From assembly GCA_963556145.1 (NCBI GenBank), contig OY744461.1, positions 2,914,001-2,978,000 of the forward strand: 64,000 nt of DNA. Reading direction: 5' to 3'. How positions within the stretch are numbered: position 1 is the stretch's first letter; the number at the start of each line of letters is the position of its first letter. Positions 1 to 11,193 of this stretch are shown here, piece after piece. The position numbers and the translations under genes were made by a program. Origin of the DNA: Hygrocybe punicea (lineage: Eukaryota; Basidiomycota; Agaricomycetes; Agaricales; Hygrophoraceae). The notes beneath the pieces are model-generated. The model was given only the letters and a program-made list of their open reading frames with translations. It was not told the origin of the DNA and ran no database searches.

Positions 1-455
1 TATGTGTCCCCATCCCATCAGCCATGCTAATCCTTGAATAAACAGGCTGCCACAATACCTCGCGAATGCGCTGTGACGCGTCAACGTTGTTTGCGAGGTA
101 GGCACCAAGGACTGGCACAAAGAAGGACAATGGGCTCAAGACCCATCCCAGGCTCCCCGCATACCGGTCCGTGATGGGCCAGAGCCCGAAGACCACCACC
201 CCTTCACCTCATGTCCACTGGCGTTGCATCAATTGATGCACGTCCATTGTCGCGAGGTCAAATGGTAATGTGGGCAGGGTGATAAATGGGTGAGACCCAC
301 AGGTTGCCTGTGGCGGGTGCAGGTCCTGGGTGACCCTAGGGTCAGAAATCAGGGCCCCGTTGAAAACACATACCCCCAGGGCAGGTATGGGTTTTCAACG
401 GGTATGGGTATGGGTACCCCTGGAATTACCCAGGGGTTACCCAAGGCATGCTTGA
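1..455. mobile_element. Right part of a non-autonomous hAT-like element, cut by window start
   Basis: No protein is encoded here. The stretch carries one full three-box palindrome (206-258) and a shortened one (57-99). It ends in GGGTA/TACCC-rich sequence of the kind seen at the ends of the 5010-5940 element. On the minus strand a LINE reading frame resumes at about 455, so this looks like an insertion into that LINE. The left end and the target duplication lie outside the window, so the hAT assignment is by analogy only. Confidence 0.4.
206..258. repeat. Three-box palindrome, copy 1
   Basis: Left arm ACCTCATGT (206-214), 14-bp spacer, core TCAATTGA (229-236), 13-bp spacer, right arm TCGCGAGGT (250-258). 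A deletion derivative at 57-99 keeps both arms and one 14-bp spacer but has lost most of the right spacer and has an altered core. Confidence 0.7.
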
Positions 456-890
456 TGTGATTTACCAAAGGTGCATGGAGTCAGTGGTCGATCGGCCAAG
501 TCTGCCCCCGAAGTGGGTCGAGGGTAGTAGTTGGTGTTCTTCTGTAAGTTGTATGATGATTTCTGTTAGTATCAATGTGAATATCTTTGGTAGTGTGTTC
601 AGAAGATCTATGGGCCAGTAGGCTTTGGGTATGTCATGGTGGGGTTTGATGGGTTTTCATAGTATGCATGTCATTGATTCTTTCCATTTGTTGTGATACA
701 TGTCAAGTTTGAAGAAGGCATTGTAAATGTGGTATAGGTGGTCAATGATTATGTGGCTCGTTTCCTTAAGCACTACATTCAGAATGCTGTCAGGGCCCAG
801 AGCCTTGAAAGGTTTAACTTTGCCGATGTGGTTGAGAATCTGGTCTTGGGTGACGAGTGGGTGGAAAGCTATTCTGGTGGGGTAAACATA
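455..890 (-). pseudogene. LINE reverse-transcriptase fragment (Tad/jockey-like)
   Basis: This frame is visible only on the minus strand and is masked by stops. Read from about 890 down to 455 it gives the order expected for the finger/palm region of a non-LTR reverse transcriptase. It has a KAxGPDSI-like segment, then an NKWKESMTCIL-like stretch, then PKAYWPIDLLNTLPKI (the RPI/LLN motif) and finally HFGGRLGRSTTDSMHL (the FG-R motif). There are an in-frame TGA after the TCIL segment and a frameshift after DSMHL. The catalytic YADD box would lie beyond 455, where the element is cut by the hAT-like sequence at the window start. It is a dead fragment of the same broad class as the LINE ends at 28.3-30 kb and 48.7-50.3 kb. 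The assignment rests on motif order alone. Confidence 0.65.
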
Positions 891-1925
891 GTTCCATCAT
901 ACAGTAGATGTGGGCAGTGGAGGGGGGAAAACACTTGTACTTACTACACATTCTGTAAAATCTTCAGAGTAACTATGACTAATAATAGAGTAGTAAGGTA
1001 GTTAGTTATATATCTGCCAACTTGAACACTGCAAACTTGATATGAAATATGTCAATTTGGGATCTGATATTGGGTCATGACAAATTGGAAGGAACAGGAT
1101 ATAATGAATTAATATCATTGTAGTATGGTATCAGAATGGTATCTGACTAGCATCAGTATGTAATAATAAAGGAAATATCAATAACTTTGCAAATATTTAT
1201 TATCATAGAAGGGTAATAATACTGTATTATTTGTATACTCTCATTACTAAAAAGGGACGAGTAACCTGCCATGCAAAGCAATGGCCCACACCTCACTAGT
1301 CTGTTGGACTGCCCCTCATCCCATTGCCTTGATTGATTCTTGGATCTCCTTCCACAAATGTTTTCCAAACAGGCCACTATGGTATGCATGCATGTGATCC
1401 CAGCTAAGTGCCAAGTGAGGATCTGAATTTTCAACACTCCAAAATACATTCTGAATACCAGATCAGATAGTTCTTTTTTCAAAACAAACAAACATACATC
1501 AATTGAGCGGAGGCCATAGGTTTTCAAAATCTCCTCCTTTTCAACAGCTGACTGCTTTGCACCTGCTTGTTGCAAAATTCCCTTTGTCTCTTCAGCAGTC
1601 TGAAGAGGATGATCTACTGAAAGATCCAACTGCTTATCAGCAGGGACACAGTCCTCCCATTCCACGAATGAGTGCCATAAAACATCTATAATCTCATTTG
1701 AGCCTGAACCACATATGATTAGAATACTCACTGTTCCTCATAACCAGCTGACAAGATTAGAATGAATGGGAAAAGATGCCATGTGATGAAGTCACCACAT
1801 TCATACCAGAAACCTGTTCTTGAATGGGCACTGATTGATTCCAGTAGCTTATAGAATGCCTTATGCCACACAACCCGTTTGAAATTGACAAAGCCAGTTT
1901 TGCCTTTTTCATTTGCATCTTCATC

Positions 1926-3292
1926 CAGGGTTTGAAAGTCCAGTCCGGTCCGGTTTTTAGACAAATTTCCAAAAGACCACAACCGGAACCAGTTGCCATA
2001 ACACCACAAGATGGCACAAACTGGACTCAACCACTCAGAACCGGTCTCTTGCAGTTCAGTTGCTGTCTTCTAACCAGATTTAACTGGTCCTTACATTAAC
2101 CGGTTGCTAAACCAGTTGAAACCGGTTCAGACCAAGCCCAGACCAATCAATAAAACTCTGTCAATTCACTTGGCAGCTGATCTTTGCAAACTGCCTCAAT
2201 TAGTAAACTAATTCCGGCAGCTCATCTTTGTCAACTTCATCAAAATCCCCATCCAGGCCAGCTTCAACAGGAGATGTTGGCCTGGATATTGTTGTCAGAT
2301 GATCCCAGCATAGATTTGTTAAATGAATTAGTACATACATGTGATGGCATGTTCAAGTTGGTAGTTGGTGGCCACAATTGTGGGCACATCGGTGATCACG
2401 TTGGGCACACAGGTAGGCGCAGATGCATTGGCCATTCTGTTGGGTGCGTGGGTGGTTGTGGATGCATTGGCACATTGGCGGCCCTGTTGCTGGTGTTGTG
2501 GTGGGGTGCCCAACACGGCCATCTTCTGAGTCCCGGTTACCTCATGGTTGCAGCGCCGACATCAATTGACATGGCAGTGTGCATCCGCAAGGTATGTTGG
2601 GGGTTGGTGGTGGGATGGCCATGGCCATTGTCATGGTTGTGGTCATGGTTGTTGTGGTTGTTGTGGTCAGTGTGGTCATGGTTGTGATGGTCATTTTCAT
2701 CATTGTGGTGGTGATGGTGGTGGTGGTGGTGGTGATGGTGGTGGTGATGTTTGTGGTCACTATTGTTGATGTTGTTGTCACAGTCATCCCATTTGGAGGG
2801 CCATGGGTGTCATTGTCATTGTCAGGGTGGTGGTGGTGGCCATCATTGTCATTGTCAGGGTGGTGGTGGTGGCCATCATTGTCATCCTCATCCTCACTGC
2901 CTGTCATCCTCGTCGGGTGCTTGTGTTGTTTGTGTCAGTACTACTGTTGTTGTCATTTGTGTAATTAGTAGCTGAGAAAACAAAAAAATCAAAAGAAAAT
3001 TACTTACCTTCTGCAGCGGGGATGGTGCACCAACCCCCGCTGCCTTTTCCTGTATTGCATTCCCTTGTGACGCTGCCATTTTGCTGCTGTCGTCGTCATT
3101 TGCCACCGTCGTGGTCATTTGCTGAACTTGTAGTGAGGTTGAGTTGCATAAGCTTCATCCACATCAGGAAACCACAACCAGCAACCTCCCAAAAGTGGCC
3201 CAACCGCAACCAGCGGTCCAGTTTTTTTGCGGTTGGGTCCGGTCCAGTTCTGGTTTTTTTTCTGGTCCTATGGACTGGACTTTAAAACACTA
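1926..3292. mobile_element. Non-autonomous hAT element inserted in the Plavaka pseudogene
   Basis: An exact 8-bp duplication TCTTCATC (1918-1925 and 3293-3300) flanks the element. The right terminus reads inward as TAGTGTTTTAAAGTCCAG and the left as CAGGGTTTGAAAGTCCAG, so the terminal inverted repeats match over about the first 18 bp with a few changes. Ends are rich in CCGGTT/AACCGG subterminal repeats. The middle (about 2540-2900) is GGTGGT/CATCAC simple sequence that opens long His-, Thr- or Val-rich frames with no gene value. One copy of the three-box palindrome lies at 2539-2593. The 8-bp duplication is the hAT hallmark, and the insertion splits a Plavaka exon. Confidence 0.8.
2539..2593. 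repeat. Three-box palindrome, copy 2
   Basis: ACCTCATGG arm (2539-2547), 14-bp spacer, TCAATTGA core (2562-2569), 15-bp spacer, CCGCAAGGT arm (2585-2593). It lies inside the 1926-3292 element. Confidence 0.7.
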
Positions 3293-4790
3293 TCTTCATC
3301 TACCTGTCTCATAATATTCAGTAGATGAAAGATAGTATTAGCAATTTACAAACAATCAGAAGCCACCCCACTACATGTCGTCCTCCCACTCCCTTGCCAT
3401 TTCTGATTTCAACAGGTAGCTGGGCACATCCAGCCATGACTGGATAACCCTTTGCCATGCCAAAGGAGGATAATTTTGTTTTATCTGCATATAAAATGAA
3501 ACCAAAAGGTTTGGCTCCATCAGGCAGCTGCGACTGTAGCAAAGAATCAGTGAAGTCCTTCAGAAAGGTGATTAAATTAATTATACTTGAATATCCCACA
3601 TCCTATTTGCAGTCCATGGTTCATCAATAAATGAGACGAATGATGTTCCATCAAATTTGGACAGCCTTTCAGCATCCCAAACAAATGAGGGTGCAAGATG
3701 AGGATCAGACAATAAATCGAGTGCCCAATCCCAAAGGGGCTGAAAATGAACTTCAAATTCCCTCAACTCTTGTTTATAGGGAACAGAAACTATCTGATTC
3801 TGAAACTAATACAACAAATTAAATTGAAGAGATTACAGTCATTGTTGAATGAAGAATCACCCCTGAAAGCTTGTGAGATGCCAGCTCCCACATTTGACAT
3901 AGCTCAGCATGGTTGTTGAGTGTGAATTGGCCTTCTTGGTTAACACCGGTGGAGTAATTTGATGAGCGAATTGACTTGTCTTTGGTTGAGTGCCACATCT
4001 AACGCAATCTCTGTGAATTCAAAGTTGACACAGGAATGGAATGGCCTCCAAGGCTCTTCATTGGATGGTGGAAATGGCTTCTCAACCTTTCAGCGCTTGT
4101 AATTCTCGAAGTGTTCAACTTTGGCCAGGCGACGACTGCTTGGGTGATATTCAGTCCTGATGTCATCAAGCTGGGGGCCAACAATGGGAATCGGCAGAGA
4201 TGCCAGTGGATTAGCATGGTAATCTGATGAGGTTTATGGCAGTTAGATTCATTGGGACAGGACGAGGGGGAATGATGTAAATCATACCTAATGCTGATGC
4301 TATGTTGTCTTCCATCTCGAGATCGTTGCTGTGAGTTGCCAATGAAGCAGGCACATCATCTGCGGTAAGAAGGAAGAAAAGTGTTAATGATAGTAATAGC
4401 AATAAATAATAGGACAGCATACCAAAATCACCAGCTCGAGCCTGAGGTAGCGCATCCCAGGCACTGCTGCTTTAGATCTGATGACTATTGGTGATATGTG
4501 AATGCATTTCGATATGGATAACAGACTTATCTTGTTTTATCCCTGCCAGAAGCCTTTTTTCGTACATCCTGTCATTGGCAGTGGTTTCCTGGGCCTGCTG
4601 GCAGGCTCGCTCATGTGTTGTCAAGCCCCTCACATTGAAGGGCATGTTACAAAACTGACAGTGGCAGGTCTCATCTGTTGTATGGCATTTTGAAGGATTG
4701 GGAGGAGCCATATGAAATACAGTATATACAAGCAGAAATACATGAAGATACAGGGTGTGGGATGTTATCAAAACTGAATGCTCATTCAAC

Positions 4791-5001
4791 CAAACCTACC
4801 TGTTGTGATGTGATTGTAACATGATTGTCACGACGTTGGAACAGCCTCACTGAATGCAACCTAATTAAGATTTAAGGCCTTGGTTATAACTAATTTTGGA
4901 AGTTCGGCCTTGCCTGGCAACCAAATTGGGACCACATTAGAACGCTGTTGCAATGCTGGCCGGTTGTGACCCAGTTAAGAAATTTCTGAGATATCCCACC
5001 C
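4791..5001. other. Short non-coding stretch before the minisatellite
   Basis: No gene seen. The last part (about 4980-5001) already reads as minisatellite (ATATCCCACCCCATCTCGG), so the 5010-5940 element is inserted inside the repeat array rather than beside it. Confidence 0.5.
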
Positions 5002-5193
5002 CATCTCGGTAGGGTTGACCATGGGTCTTGAATGGGTCGGCTCGGCTGACACCGCACCCATACCTGTGAACACCTTACCCGGGGCGGTTTTGACCTGCAC
5101 CGCACCCGAACATCCATGGGTCACGACAGTACACCTTACCTGTGGTGTACCGTCGTGTCCCGCTGTCCACCACAGCCCCCGTTCTGCTCTGCA

Positions 5194-5247
5194 ACCTCGC
5201 AGATGCAGCGCCGGCATCAATTGACGCGACGTGCTTGTCCACGAGGT
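5194..5247. repeat. Three-box palindrome, copy 3
   Basis: ACCTCGCAG arm, 14-bp spacer, TCAATTGA core (5217-5224), 14-bp spacer, CCACGAGGT arm; total 54 bp. Confidence 0.75.
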
Positions 5248-5274
5248 GATCAAGATGGGGAACGAGGGGGGCAT

Positions 5275-5560
5275 GTGCCATCAGACGCATTGTAGCACGT
5301 CTGCGAGGTGGACAAGAGGGGGATGAGAGGGGGACACGTCGTTGTCATCGCTGTTGTGTGTCCGCGAGGTAGACGAAGGGGACGTGTCATTGTTGCATGT
5401 CTGCGAGGTGGACAAAGGCCTGGGACGGGGGACATGTTGTTGATGTTGCTGCGTGTCCACAAGGTGGACGAGAGGGGGCGCGTCGTTGTTGTTGCTTGTC
5501 CACGAGGTGGACAAGAGGGGGATGTGTTGTTGTTGTTGCGTGTCCATGAGGTGGACGAGA
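5275..5560. repeat. Degenerate array of right-arm repeats
   Basis: About six irregular units share the string GTCYRCGAGGTGGAC, which is the right arm of the palindrome with its flank. They are separated by GTTGTTGTTG- and GAGGGGGAC-type simple sequence. It looks like local amplification of the arm of the palindrome at 5194-5247. It is not a CRISPR array, because unit length and spacing vary. Confidence 0.6.
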
Positions 5561-5948
5561 GGGGGACGCGTCGTTGTCATTGCGTGCTGTTGCCCCATGC
5601 TGTTGTTGTTGTTGTCATAGCGTGGTTAGCTACAGTTCATTACTTGATCAGAAATTGAGACTTACCTGTAGGCCAGGAAGTGGGAGCATCACCCCCCGGC
5701 CACTTCCCTGCTCCTTCCTTTGACTGTTCTGGTCGGTCATCTGGTCGCCGCGCACTCGCTCGCCCTTGGTTGTAGCCATCGAGGTGGTTGTGGTGGTTGT
5801 GTGATGAACCCATGACACACCGCCAAACCATGGGTACGGGTCACGGTATGGTCACAGTGTCCACTTTTGGACACCATGACCCGTACCCGCTTAACCCGTA
5901 CCGAAAGACCACAGGTTTCCAAAACCCATGGTCATCCCTACATCTCGG

Positions 5949-6420
5949 CCCATCCAATGCCAGTGGGAAATAAATATCCCACCCCATCTCAGCCCATCCA
6001 ATGCAATTGGGGAATAAATATCCCACCCCATCTCGGCTCATCCAATGCCAGTGGGAAATAAATATCCCACCCCATCTTGGCCCATCCAATGCTAATGGGA
6101 AATAAATATCCCACCCATCTTGGCCCATCCAATGTGATTGGGAAATAAATATCCCACCCCATCTTGGCCTATCCAATGCAATTGGGGAATAAATATCCCA
6201 CCTCATTTCAGCCCATCCAATGCCAGTGGGAAACAAATATCCCACCCTATCTCAGCCCATTCACTTTTAGTGGGAAATCATTATCTCCCACATTATGGGC
6301 CCATTCAATCTGAAGGGAAAAAAATATCTCAGCTCATCTTGGCCCATCCAATCCAATAGGCCTGGATATTATCTCAGCCCATCTTGGCCCATCCACTGGG
6401 ATTGGAACTTTATCCTGTTG
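5949..6420. repeat. Minisatellite, unit about 44-46 bp
   Basis: About ten units of the type CCCATCCAATGCCAGTGGG plus AAATAAATATCCCACCCCATCT are arranged head to tail. The first seven are well conserved; the last three (from about 6250) decay and vary in length. The left edge of the array lies across the 5010-5940 insertion. Frames read GNKYPTP-like repeats on one strand but have no start context or flanking exons, so I treat it as non-coding. Confidence 0.8.
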
Positions 6421-6995
6421 GCTCCTCCACTGTTACTGGGCAAGATCCACTGAAAGGGTGCATCATGTGAACTCAATGTGTTGAATTAAACTACAACTGT
6501 AATATACCTTGCTTTTAATTTTGGCAGCTATGTCCTTTCAACTTGCCTTGGATGATGCTACTGATGCATTGTAGCTTGCCTGTGAGGCTGCAACATTATC
6601 TCAGAAATACAACTCAACAGAAACTCACCTGAATATTGGAGAGAAATTTTGGACAGAAAGGGTGCTTATGACTGGCAGATCCATGTTATGGAAGCCCTTT
6701 TGCTTGGGCTGGACTGCCTTGTCATTGCTGGGACTGGAGCTGGCAAGACAATGCCCTTTGGAATGCTGGTCCTTCTGGATTAAGCACAAAACAAATCAGT
6801 AGTTGTCATTTCACATCTCAATGACCTTGAGGTTGAGCAGGCAAGCCTATCCATTAGTATTGTGGAAGTTACTAACCCATCTATTTATTCCTGCAAACCC
6901 TTTTTACCTAGGCTCAAATATTCCATCAATTTGGTCTTATGGCCACTGCAGTGAATGCTGATGTGTATGGACACCAGCTTCACAATGTACATTTA

Positions 6996-7807
6996 CAGCC
7001 GTTTGCATAATTCTTGGCAGTAAATGCACTTTTTTCAATCAATTAAGAAATATGGACTTGGTGGAATTTCCAATGCTGAATCTTGTATCTCATGAAATAC
7101 TGCATGGATTGAGATGGGTATAGAGGGAAAGTTGTACTATTCTTGAAGGGCTATCTGCTCCTGTAATTATATTTGGAACAATATTTAGTGGATGATGAGT
7201 TGTAGATGAAACAAGAGGTAAACCAGTACTTTTTAACACCCAAAATGATATTGTCAAATTATGGCATCAAATGAGCTCTCATGAAGAAGATTGCAGGGAG
7301 AAAATTGTCCATTTTTTCAAGGGCTAGAAGTACATATACCGTGTTTTTCTTTATTTTTGTTCTGTGAGTCCATATTTATGATTCTTGTGGTATTTCACTC
7401 CCACACAGACAAACATAATATAGATGCATTATAGACTCACAGAACAAAATAAAGAAAAACACGGTATATGTACTTCTAGCCCTTGAAAAAATGGACAATT
7501 TTCTCCCTGCAATCTTCTTCATAAGAGCTCATTTGATGCCATAATTTGACAATATCATTTTGGGTGTTAAAAAGTACTGGTTTACCTCTTGTTTCATCTA
7601 CAACTCATCATCCACTAAATATTGTTCCACATATAATTACAGGAGCAGATAGCCCTTCAAGAATAGTACAACTTTCCCTCTATACCCATCTCAATCCATG
7701 CAGTATTTCATGAGATACAAGATTCAGCATTGGAAATTCCACCAAGTCCATATTTCTTAATTGATTGAAAAAAGTGCATTTACTGCCAAGAATTATGCAA
7801 ACGGCTG
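6996..7807. mobile_element. Fold-back mariner-like MITE with 375-bp arms
   Basis: TA dinucleotides flank the element (6994-6995, 7808-7809). The left arm 6996-7370 and right arm 7434-7807 are reverse complements with only a handful of differences, separated by a 63-bp loop. Ends are CAGCCGTTTGCATAATTCTTGG. TA target, CAG terminus and lack of coding capacity fit a Tc1/mariner-derived non-autonomous element. It sits inside the RecQ pseudogene. Confidence 0.85.
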
Positions 7808-7869
7808 TAAAAAACTATTCTAAATATTTTAATAGGAAGTTGAAAACCGCAAACATAGAGTCATTTTAA

Positions 7870-8019
7870 TGTTGGAGTCAGTTGGAGGGTCCCTCAGGAT
7901 CGCAAGAGGGAGAAGGCTGCTTGAAGGCTAAGATCATCTATCTACTACATCCAGAAGGCTACCAACTATGACAAACCATGGGAACTATATCACGTGACTG
8001 TCCAGGCACAACTACTACA
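7870..8019. mobile_element. Short LTR-like scrap in the RecQ pseudogene
   Basis: The segment begins TGTTGGAGTC and ends GGCACAACTACTACA. Its 3' part (about 7950-8019) matches the 3' part of the LTR-like segment at 30059-30724, both having CTACTACATC, CCATGGGAAC and CAGGCACA-CTACTACA in the same order. It is directly followed by the helicase frame (MSPEMC). No clean target duplication is visible, so the 5' limit is uncertain. Confidence 0.45.
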
Positions 8020-9988
8020 ATGTCACCCGAAATGTGCCTCAATCATCCAAGATTCTTGAAACTCATGAGTACACCGGAATTCACCCAAGATATCCTAGCA
8101 TTTGTAGTTGACGAAGCACATTGCATCTCACAGTGGGGTGACAAGTTTTGAAAACGATATGGCAACTTTGGAAAACTATGATCATTTGTTCTGAATTCTG
8201 TTCCAATCATGGAAACATTGGCAACCATGCCCCCTCACATCTTGAATGATGTCCGACTCAAGTTGGGCTTCTCAGAGACCTGAACATATACCATAAATTT
8301 AGGTAATGATCAACCCAATATCACACCTATAGTCAGCCACATGCATGGTGCAGCCAGAGATCTCGATGCCTTGAACTTGGCCATTGCAAAGGCCAATGCT
8401 GAGCCTGCAAAGCTGCTTAATAGGACCATTATATTTTTCAATACTCATGATCTTGTGCACAAAGGGTGCAAGCACCTTTGACAACTTGTTCTTGCAACAG
8501 ACCGGCATAAAATTGCATTCCTGTGTGCTGGTCAGACAAAATGAGTGAGACAAAAAATCATGAAGGATTTCTGGCAAGAGGAGACAGATATTTACTATAC
8601 AACAGCAGTAGCCAGCATGGTACATGATTGCAATGACTTCTGATTTGGCCTACTGATACATCTGTTTGCTACTTAGGGTACAGATATTCCTGATGTCTCC
8701 CACATCATTCAATACATGGTCCCATCTTTCCTCTCTGTCTGGACACAATGTCTAGGCTGTGCCAGAAGATCTGGAGGGCCTGCAGTTGTCATTCTTCTTG
8801 TTGAACCATCAGTATATAAATTGCAAAAACCAGTCAAGAAAGCTGGAGAACATGAAGATGATGATGAAGGTGAGGATGATGATGAAGGAGATGGTGAAGA
8901 TGATGATGAAGGAGATGGTGAAGATGGACAAAATCATACATGGCAAGCCAGTGGTGCAGGCACCAGATACCAGAGGAGGGGGTGTGGAAGTGGATTGAAA
9001 CACTCCAGTGTAGATCTGCCATTTCCAACAGCTACTTCAGAAACCCACCATGGTCAACTGGTTAGTGTTGGGGAAGTTTGGTCTCAGACTGACCCAAACC
9101 TGGTTTAGACTGAACTGAAACCGCTGGTTTCAGTTTGGGAAATTTTGGCTGAGACCGAACCATTCGGTCTCTGGTTTGGAGATTTGGCTGCAGGCCGAAA
9201 CGGTTTCAAACTGAGTTTGAACTACAAACTGATATTCCCCAGTTGGCCACTTGGCTCACTTCCAAAGTCACCAAGACACCTCTGCAACCACCAACAATTC
9301 CCACAATGTATGCCAAACAAGGACAACGAGCAACCAAGGTTGACAAAACGGGTGGCAGGGTACTCCCTGCTGCCCACGTATGTGTTTATTTATTTTATTT
9401 TATTTGACACTAACAAGTAAGTTACAGGTCTATGGCCACCACATCGACCACGACCACTACCATGGTGACAATGGTGATTGTGATCGCCACCATGATGGCC
9501 ACAACCACAATGGCAACCAACAATGCCATGTCAGATGCACCAACAACAAGCCCATGTCAAACCAAGCACACATGTGAACCAACATGAATGGGTGGAGTGG
9601 GCATTCAACGAGACGGAACGAGCAGCAGGGGGTGGTGCATCCACCCCCACTGCTTCAGGTATGTTCTTTTCCATTGAATTCTTTCACTGATTGTATTCGA
9701 ATAACAGAACACGACACTGCACCACCACCACCACCACCACCACCACTGCAAACAGCCAACGTGGTTCAATGCGCCCATCATTGCATGCACAACACGTATG
9801 ATGCATTGGGACACAACCACCATCACCACCACCACCACCATGCCCAAACAAAAGTGGAACACATGCATTCAACATGTGTGTTTCACCAGGACAGGGCATG
9901 GCAGCCCAATACCACCTCTCAATGAGGTGTTCTGGCACCCCGGACGCAGCTGAGCTGGAACACACATGTTGTACACATGCATTTCGCC

Positions 9989-10042
9989 TCCTCGCAAAGA
10001 TGCTGGCCATGTCAACTGACGTGTGCAGGTCTCTTGCGAGAT
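9989..10042. repeat. Three-box palindrome, copy 4
   Basis: TCCTCGCAA arm, 14-bp spacer, TCAACTGA core (one change), 14-bp spacer, TTGCGAGAT arm; 54 bp. Confidence 0.75.
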
Positions 10043-10080
10043 CAGAAGGAGTAATCGCAGGCAGGCCATCCCCCAATCCC

Positions 10081-10134
10081 ACCTTGCAAAGACGCCGGCC
10101 ATGTCAATTGATGTGTGTGGCTCTCCTGCCAGGT
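10081..10134. repeat. Three-box palindrome, copy 5
   Basis: ACCTTGCAA arm, 14-bp spacer, TCAATTGA core (10104-10111), 14-bp spacer, CTGCCAGGT arm; 54 bp. Confidence 0.75.
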
Positions 10135-10182
10135 CAGATGGAGTAACAGCCAGGCACGGCAGCTCACCTGCCCCCCAATCCC

Positions 10183-10236
10183 ACCTTGTGATGATGCCAG
10201 CCACATCAATTGATGTGCGCAGCTCTCTCGTGAGGT
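10183..10236. repeat. Three-box palindrome, copy 6
   Basis: ACCTTGTGA arm, 14-bp spacer, TCAATTGA core (10206-10213), 14-bp spacer, TCGTGAGGT arm; 54 bp. Cores of copies 4 to 6 are 92 and 102 bp apart. Confidence 0.75.
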
Positions 10237-10540
10237 GGGTACCTGACGGTCTTGGTTTAGACCAAGTTTGGACTGAACCAAACCGACATAAACCATTTAT
10301 GTTGGCTTTGGTTTCAGTTCCAGGATTTTTGGCAGGAACCGAACTTCCCCAACACTACAACTGGTAGGTACTTTTTTTGTACATTCCATCTATTTCTAAA
10401 TTGCCTATAGAACTCATTATCCCATGCTGCAATGTTTGCATGCTCAAAAAGGTTGCTGCAGGTGTTGATTTAATGCTTGCAGAACTGGAAATTCTTGCAC
10501 TCTGCAACCACATAAATTTATGGCATGTACCAGTTCTCAA

Positions 10541-11193
10541 TACACTGTCCGAGGGCAGGGCCATGACCCTCTGGCCCTAGACTCAAGGGCCAGGGCCAAG
10601 TCAGTAAACAGCTGGCCCTGGCCTGGCCCTCTTAGATGTCAGGGCTATAAATTTACCCTAGTAATTTAGTCTACATTCACTTTTTTTTTACAATGATGTA
10701 GACATTAAATTATACCATGCATGCTTTGACATTTCCCAAAGCAGGAGGCTAATATAGTTAGTTCCCATAGTCATAGATCCTTTTAGCTTTTTATCTTTGA
10801 GATCCCCTGCAAGTTTGTAACTCCACATCCCATGAGCAAATGGAGCTAAATCATCCCCTTTGGGATCACCTGTAGCTCCCCATGTCTGAGAACAAGCTTG
10901 CACTACCAGCAGTGGCCACAACAGCATATAATGCTACCATAACTATTTAGCTGTACTGTAACAATATGTATGTCTGTAGAAGATTGTGAAGAAATATGTT
11001 GGAGATTTTGACTTTAATGATGAGGACTATGTAGGTTAGAATACTGTTAATGGAGAGATGTAAGGCCAAAATCTTGAGATAGTCCCTGGGCCAGGGCCGA
11101 CCCAGACCTGGCCCAGACCTGGCCCTATTGACCTGGGGCCAAGCAGGGCCAGGGCTAGCCTTAGATGGCCCAGCCTGGCCCCTGGACAGTGTA
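10541..11193. mobile_element. Short GGCCC-rich hAT-like MITE
   Basis: Both ends read inward as TACACTGTCC, followed by GGCCCTGGCC-type subterminal repeats. Flanks are GTTCTCAA before and GCTCTCAA one base after the element, a near-perfect 8-bp duplication. It has no coding capacity and no three-box palindrome. It lies in the 3' end of the RecQ pseudogene. Confidence 0.6.

Larger units (their letters stand above)
1150..4790 (-). pseudogene. Plavaka-family (KDZ superfamily) transposase, decayed
   Basis: Read 4790 to 1150 on the minus strand, pieces follow the order of a Plavaka transposase. First is an N-terminal zinc finger with CHCQFCNMPF and THERAC (about 4650). Next comes a segment with EYHP and PWRPFxS motifs (about 4170-4030), then HFQPLWDWALDLLSDP and WTANRMWD (3766-3600). 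The ILYADKTKLSSFG-AKGYPV block with PVEIRNGKG follows (3599-3330). Below the insertion at 1926-3292 come VNFKRVVWH, a WYECGD segment and FPFILILSAGYEEQ (about 1900-1730), then SDPHLALSWDRMHAYHSGLFGKHL (about 1480-1370). Exons sit in different frames as expected for a multi-intron gene, but stops and substitutions mark it as inactive. A far better preserved relative lies at 60.8-64 kb on the same strand. Family assignment is firm; exact exon limits are not. Confidence 0.75.
5010..5940. mobile_element. Non-autonomous hAT element inserted in a minisatellite
   Basis: An exact 8-bp duplication CATCTCGG lies at 5002-5009 and 5941-5948. Terminal inverted repeats are TAGGGTTGACCATGGGTCTTG on the left and TAGGGATGACCATGGGTTTTG (reverse complement) on the right, with three mismatches in 21. 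Subterminal sequence is ACCCGTACC/GGTACGGGT-rich. The interior carries one full three-box palindrome (5194-5247) followed by an array in which only its right arm is reiterated (5275-5560). All frames through the array are low complexity; no transposase is encoded. Confidence 0.85.
9063..10357. mobile_element. Non-autonomous hAT element with three palindromes
   Basis: An exact 8-bp duplication CAACTGGT (9055-9062 and 10358-10365) is present. Both ends read inward as TAGTGTTGGGGAAGTT, then C/TGGT. Subterminal regions are GGTTTsGGTyTsR-rich. The interior has CCACCACCA and CACCATCAC runs (9710-9840) and three tandemly arranged three-box palindromes between 9989 and 10236. Long frames over the interior are compositional. 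It is inserted in the tail of the RecQ pseudogene. Confidence 0.9.

Noticed and set aside
2184..3285. His-, Thr- and Val-rich open frames
   Set aside because: They follow GGTGGT/CATCAC repeats within the 1926-3292 element and change composition with frame.
5275..6420. CRISPR-like repeat arrays
   Set aside because: Units are contiguous or irregularly spaced without unique equal-length spacers, and the organism is a fungus.
8716..9108. Acidic protein of 130 residues as a separate gene
   Set aside because: It is the C-terminal end of the RecQ pseudogene plus read-through into the hAT element at 9063.
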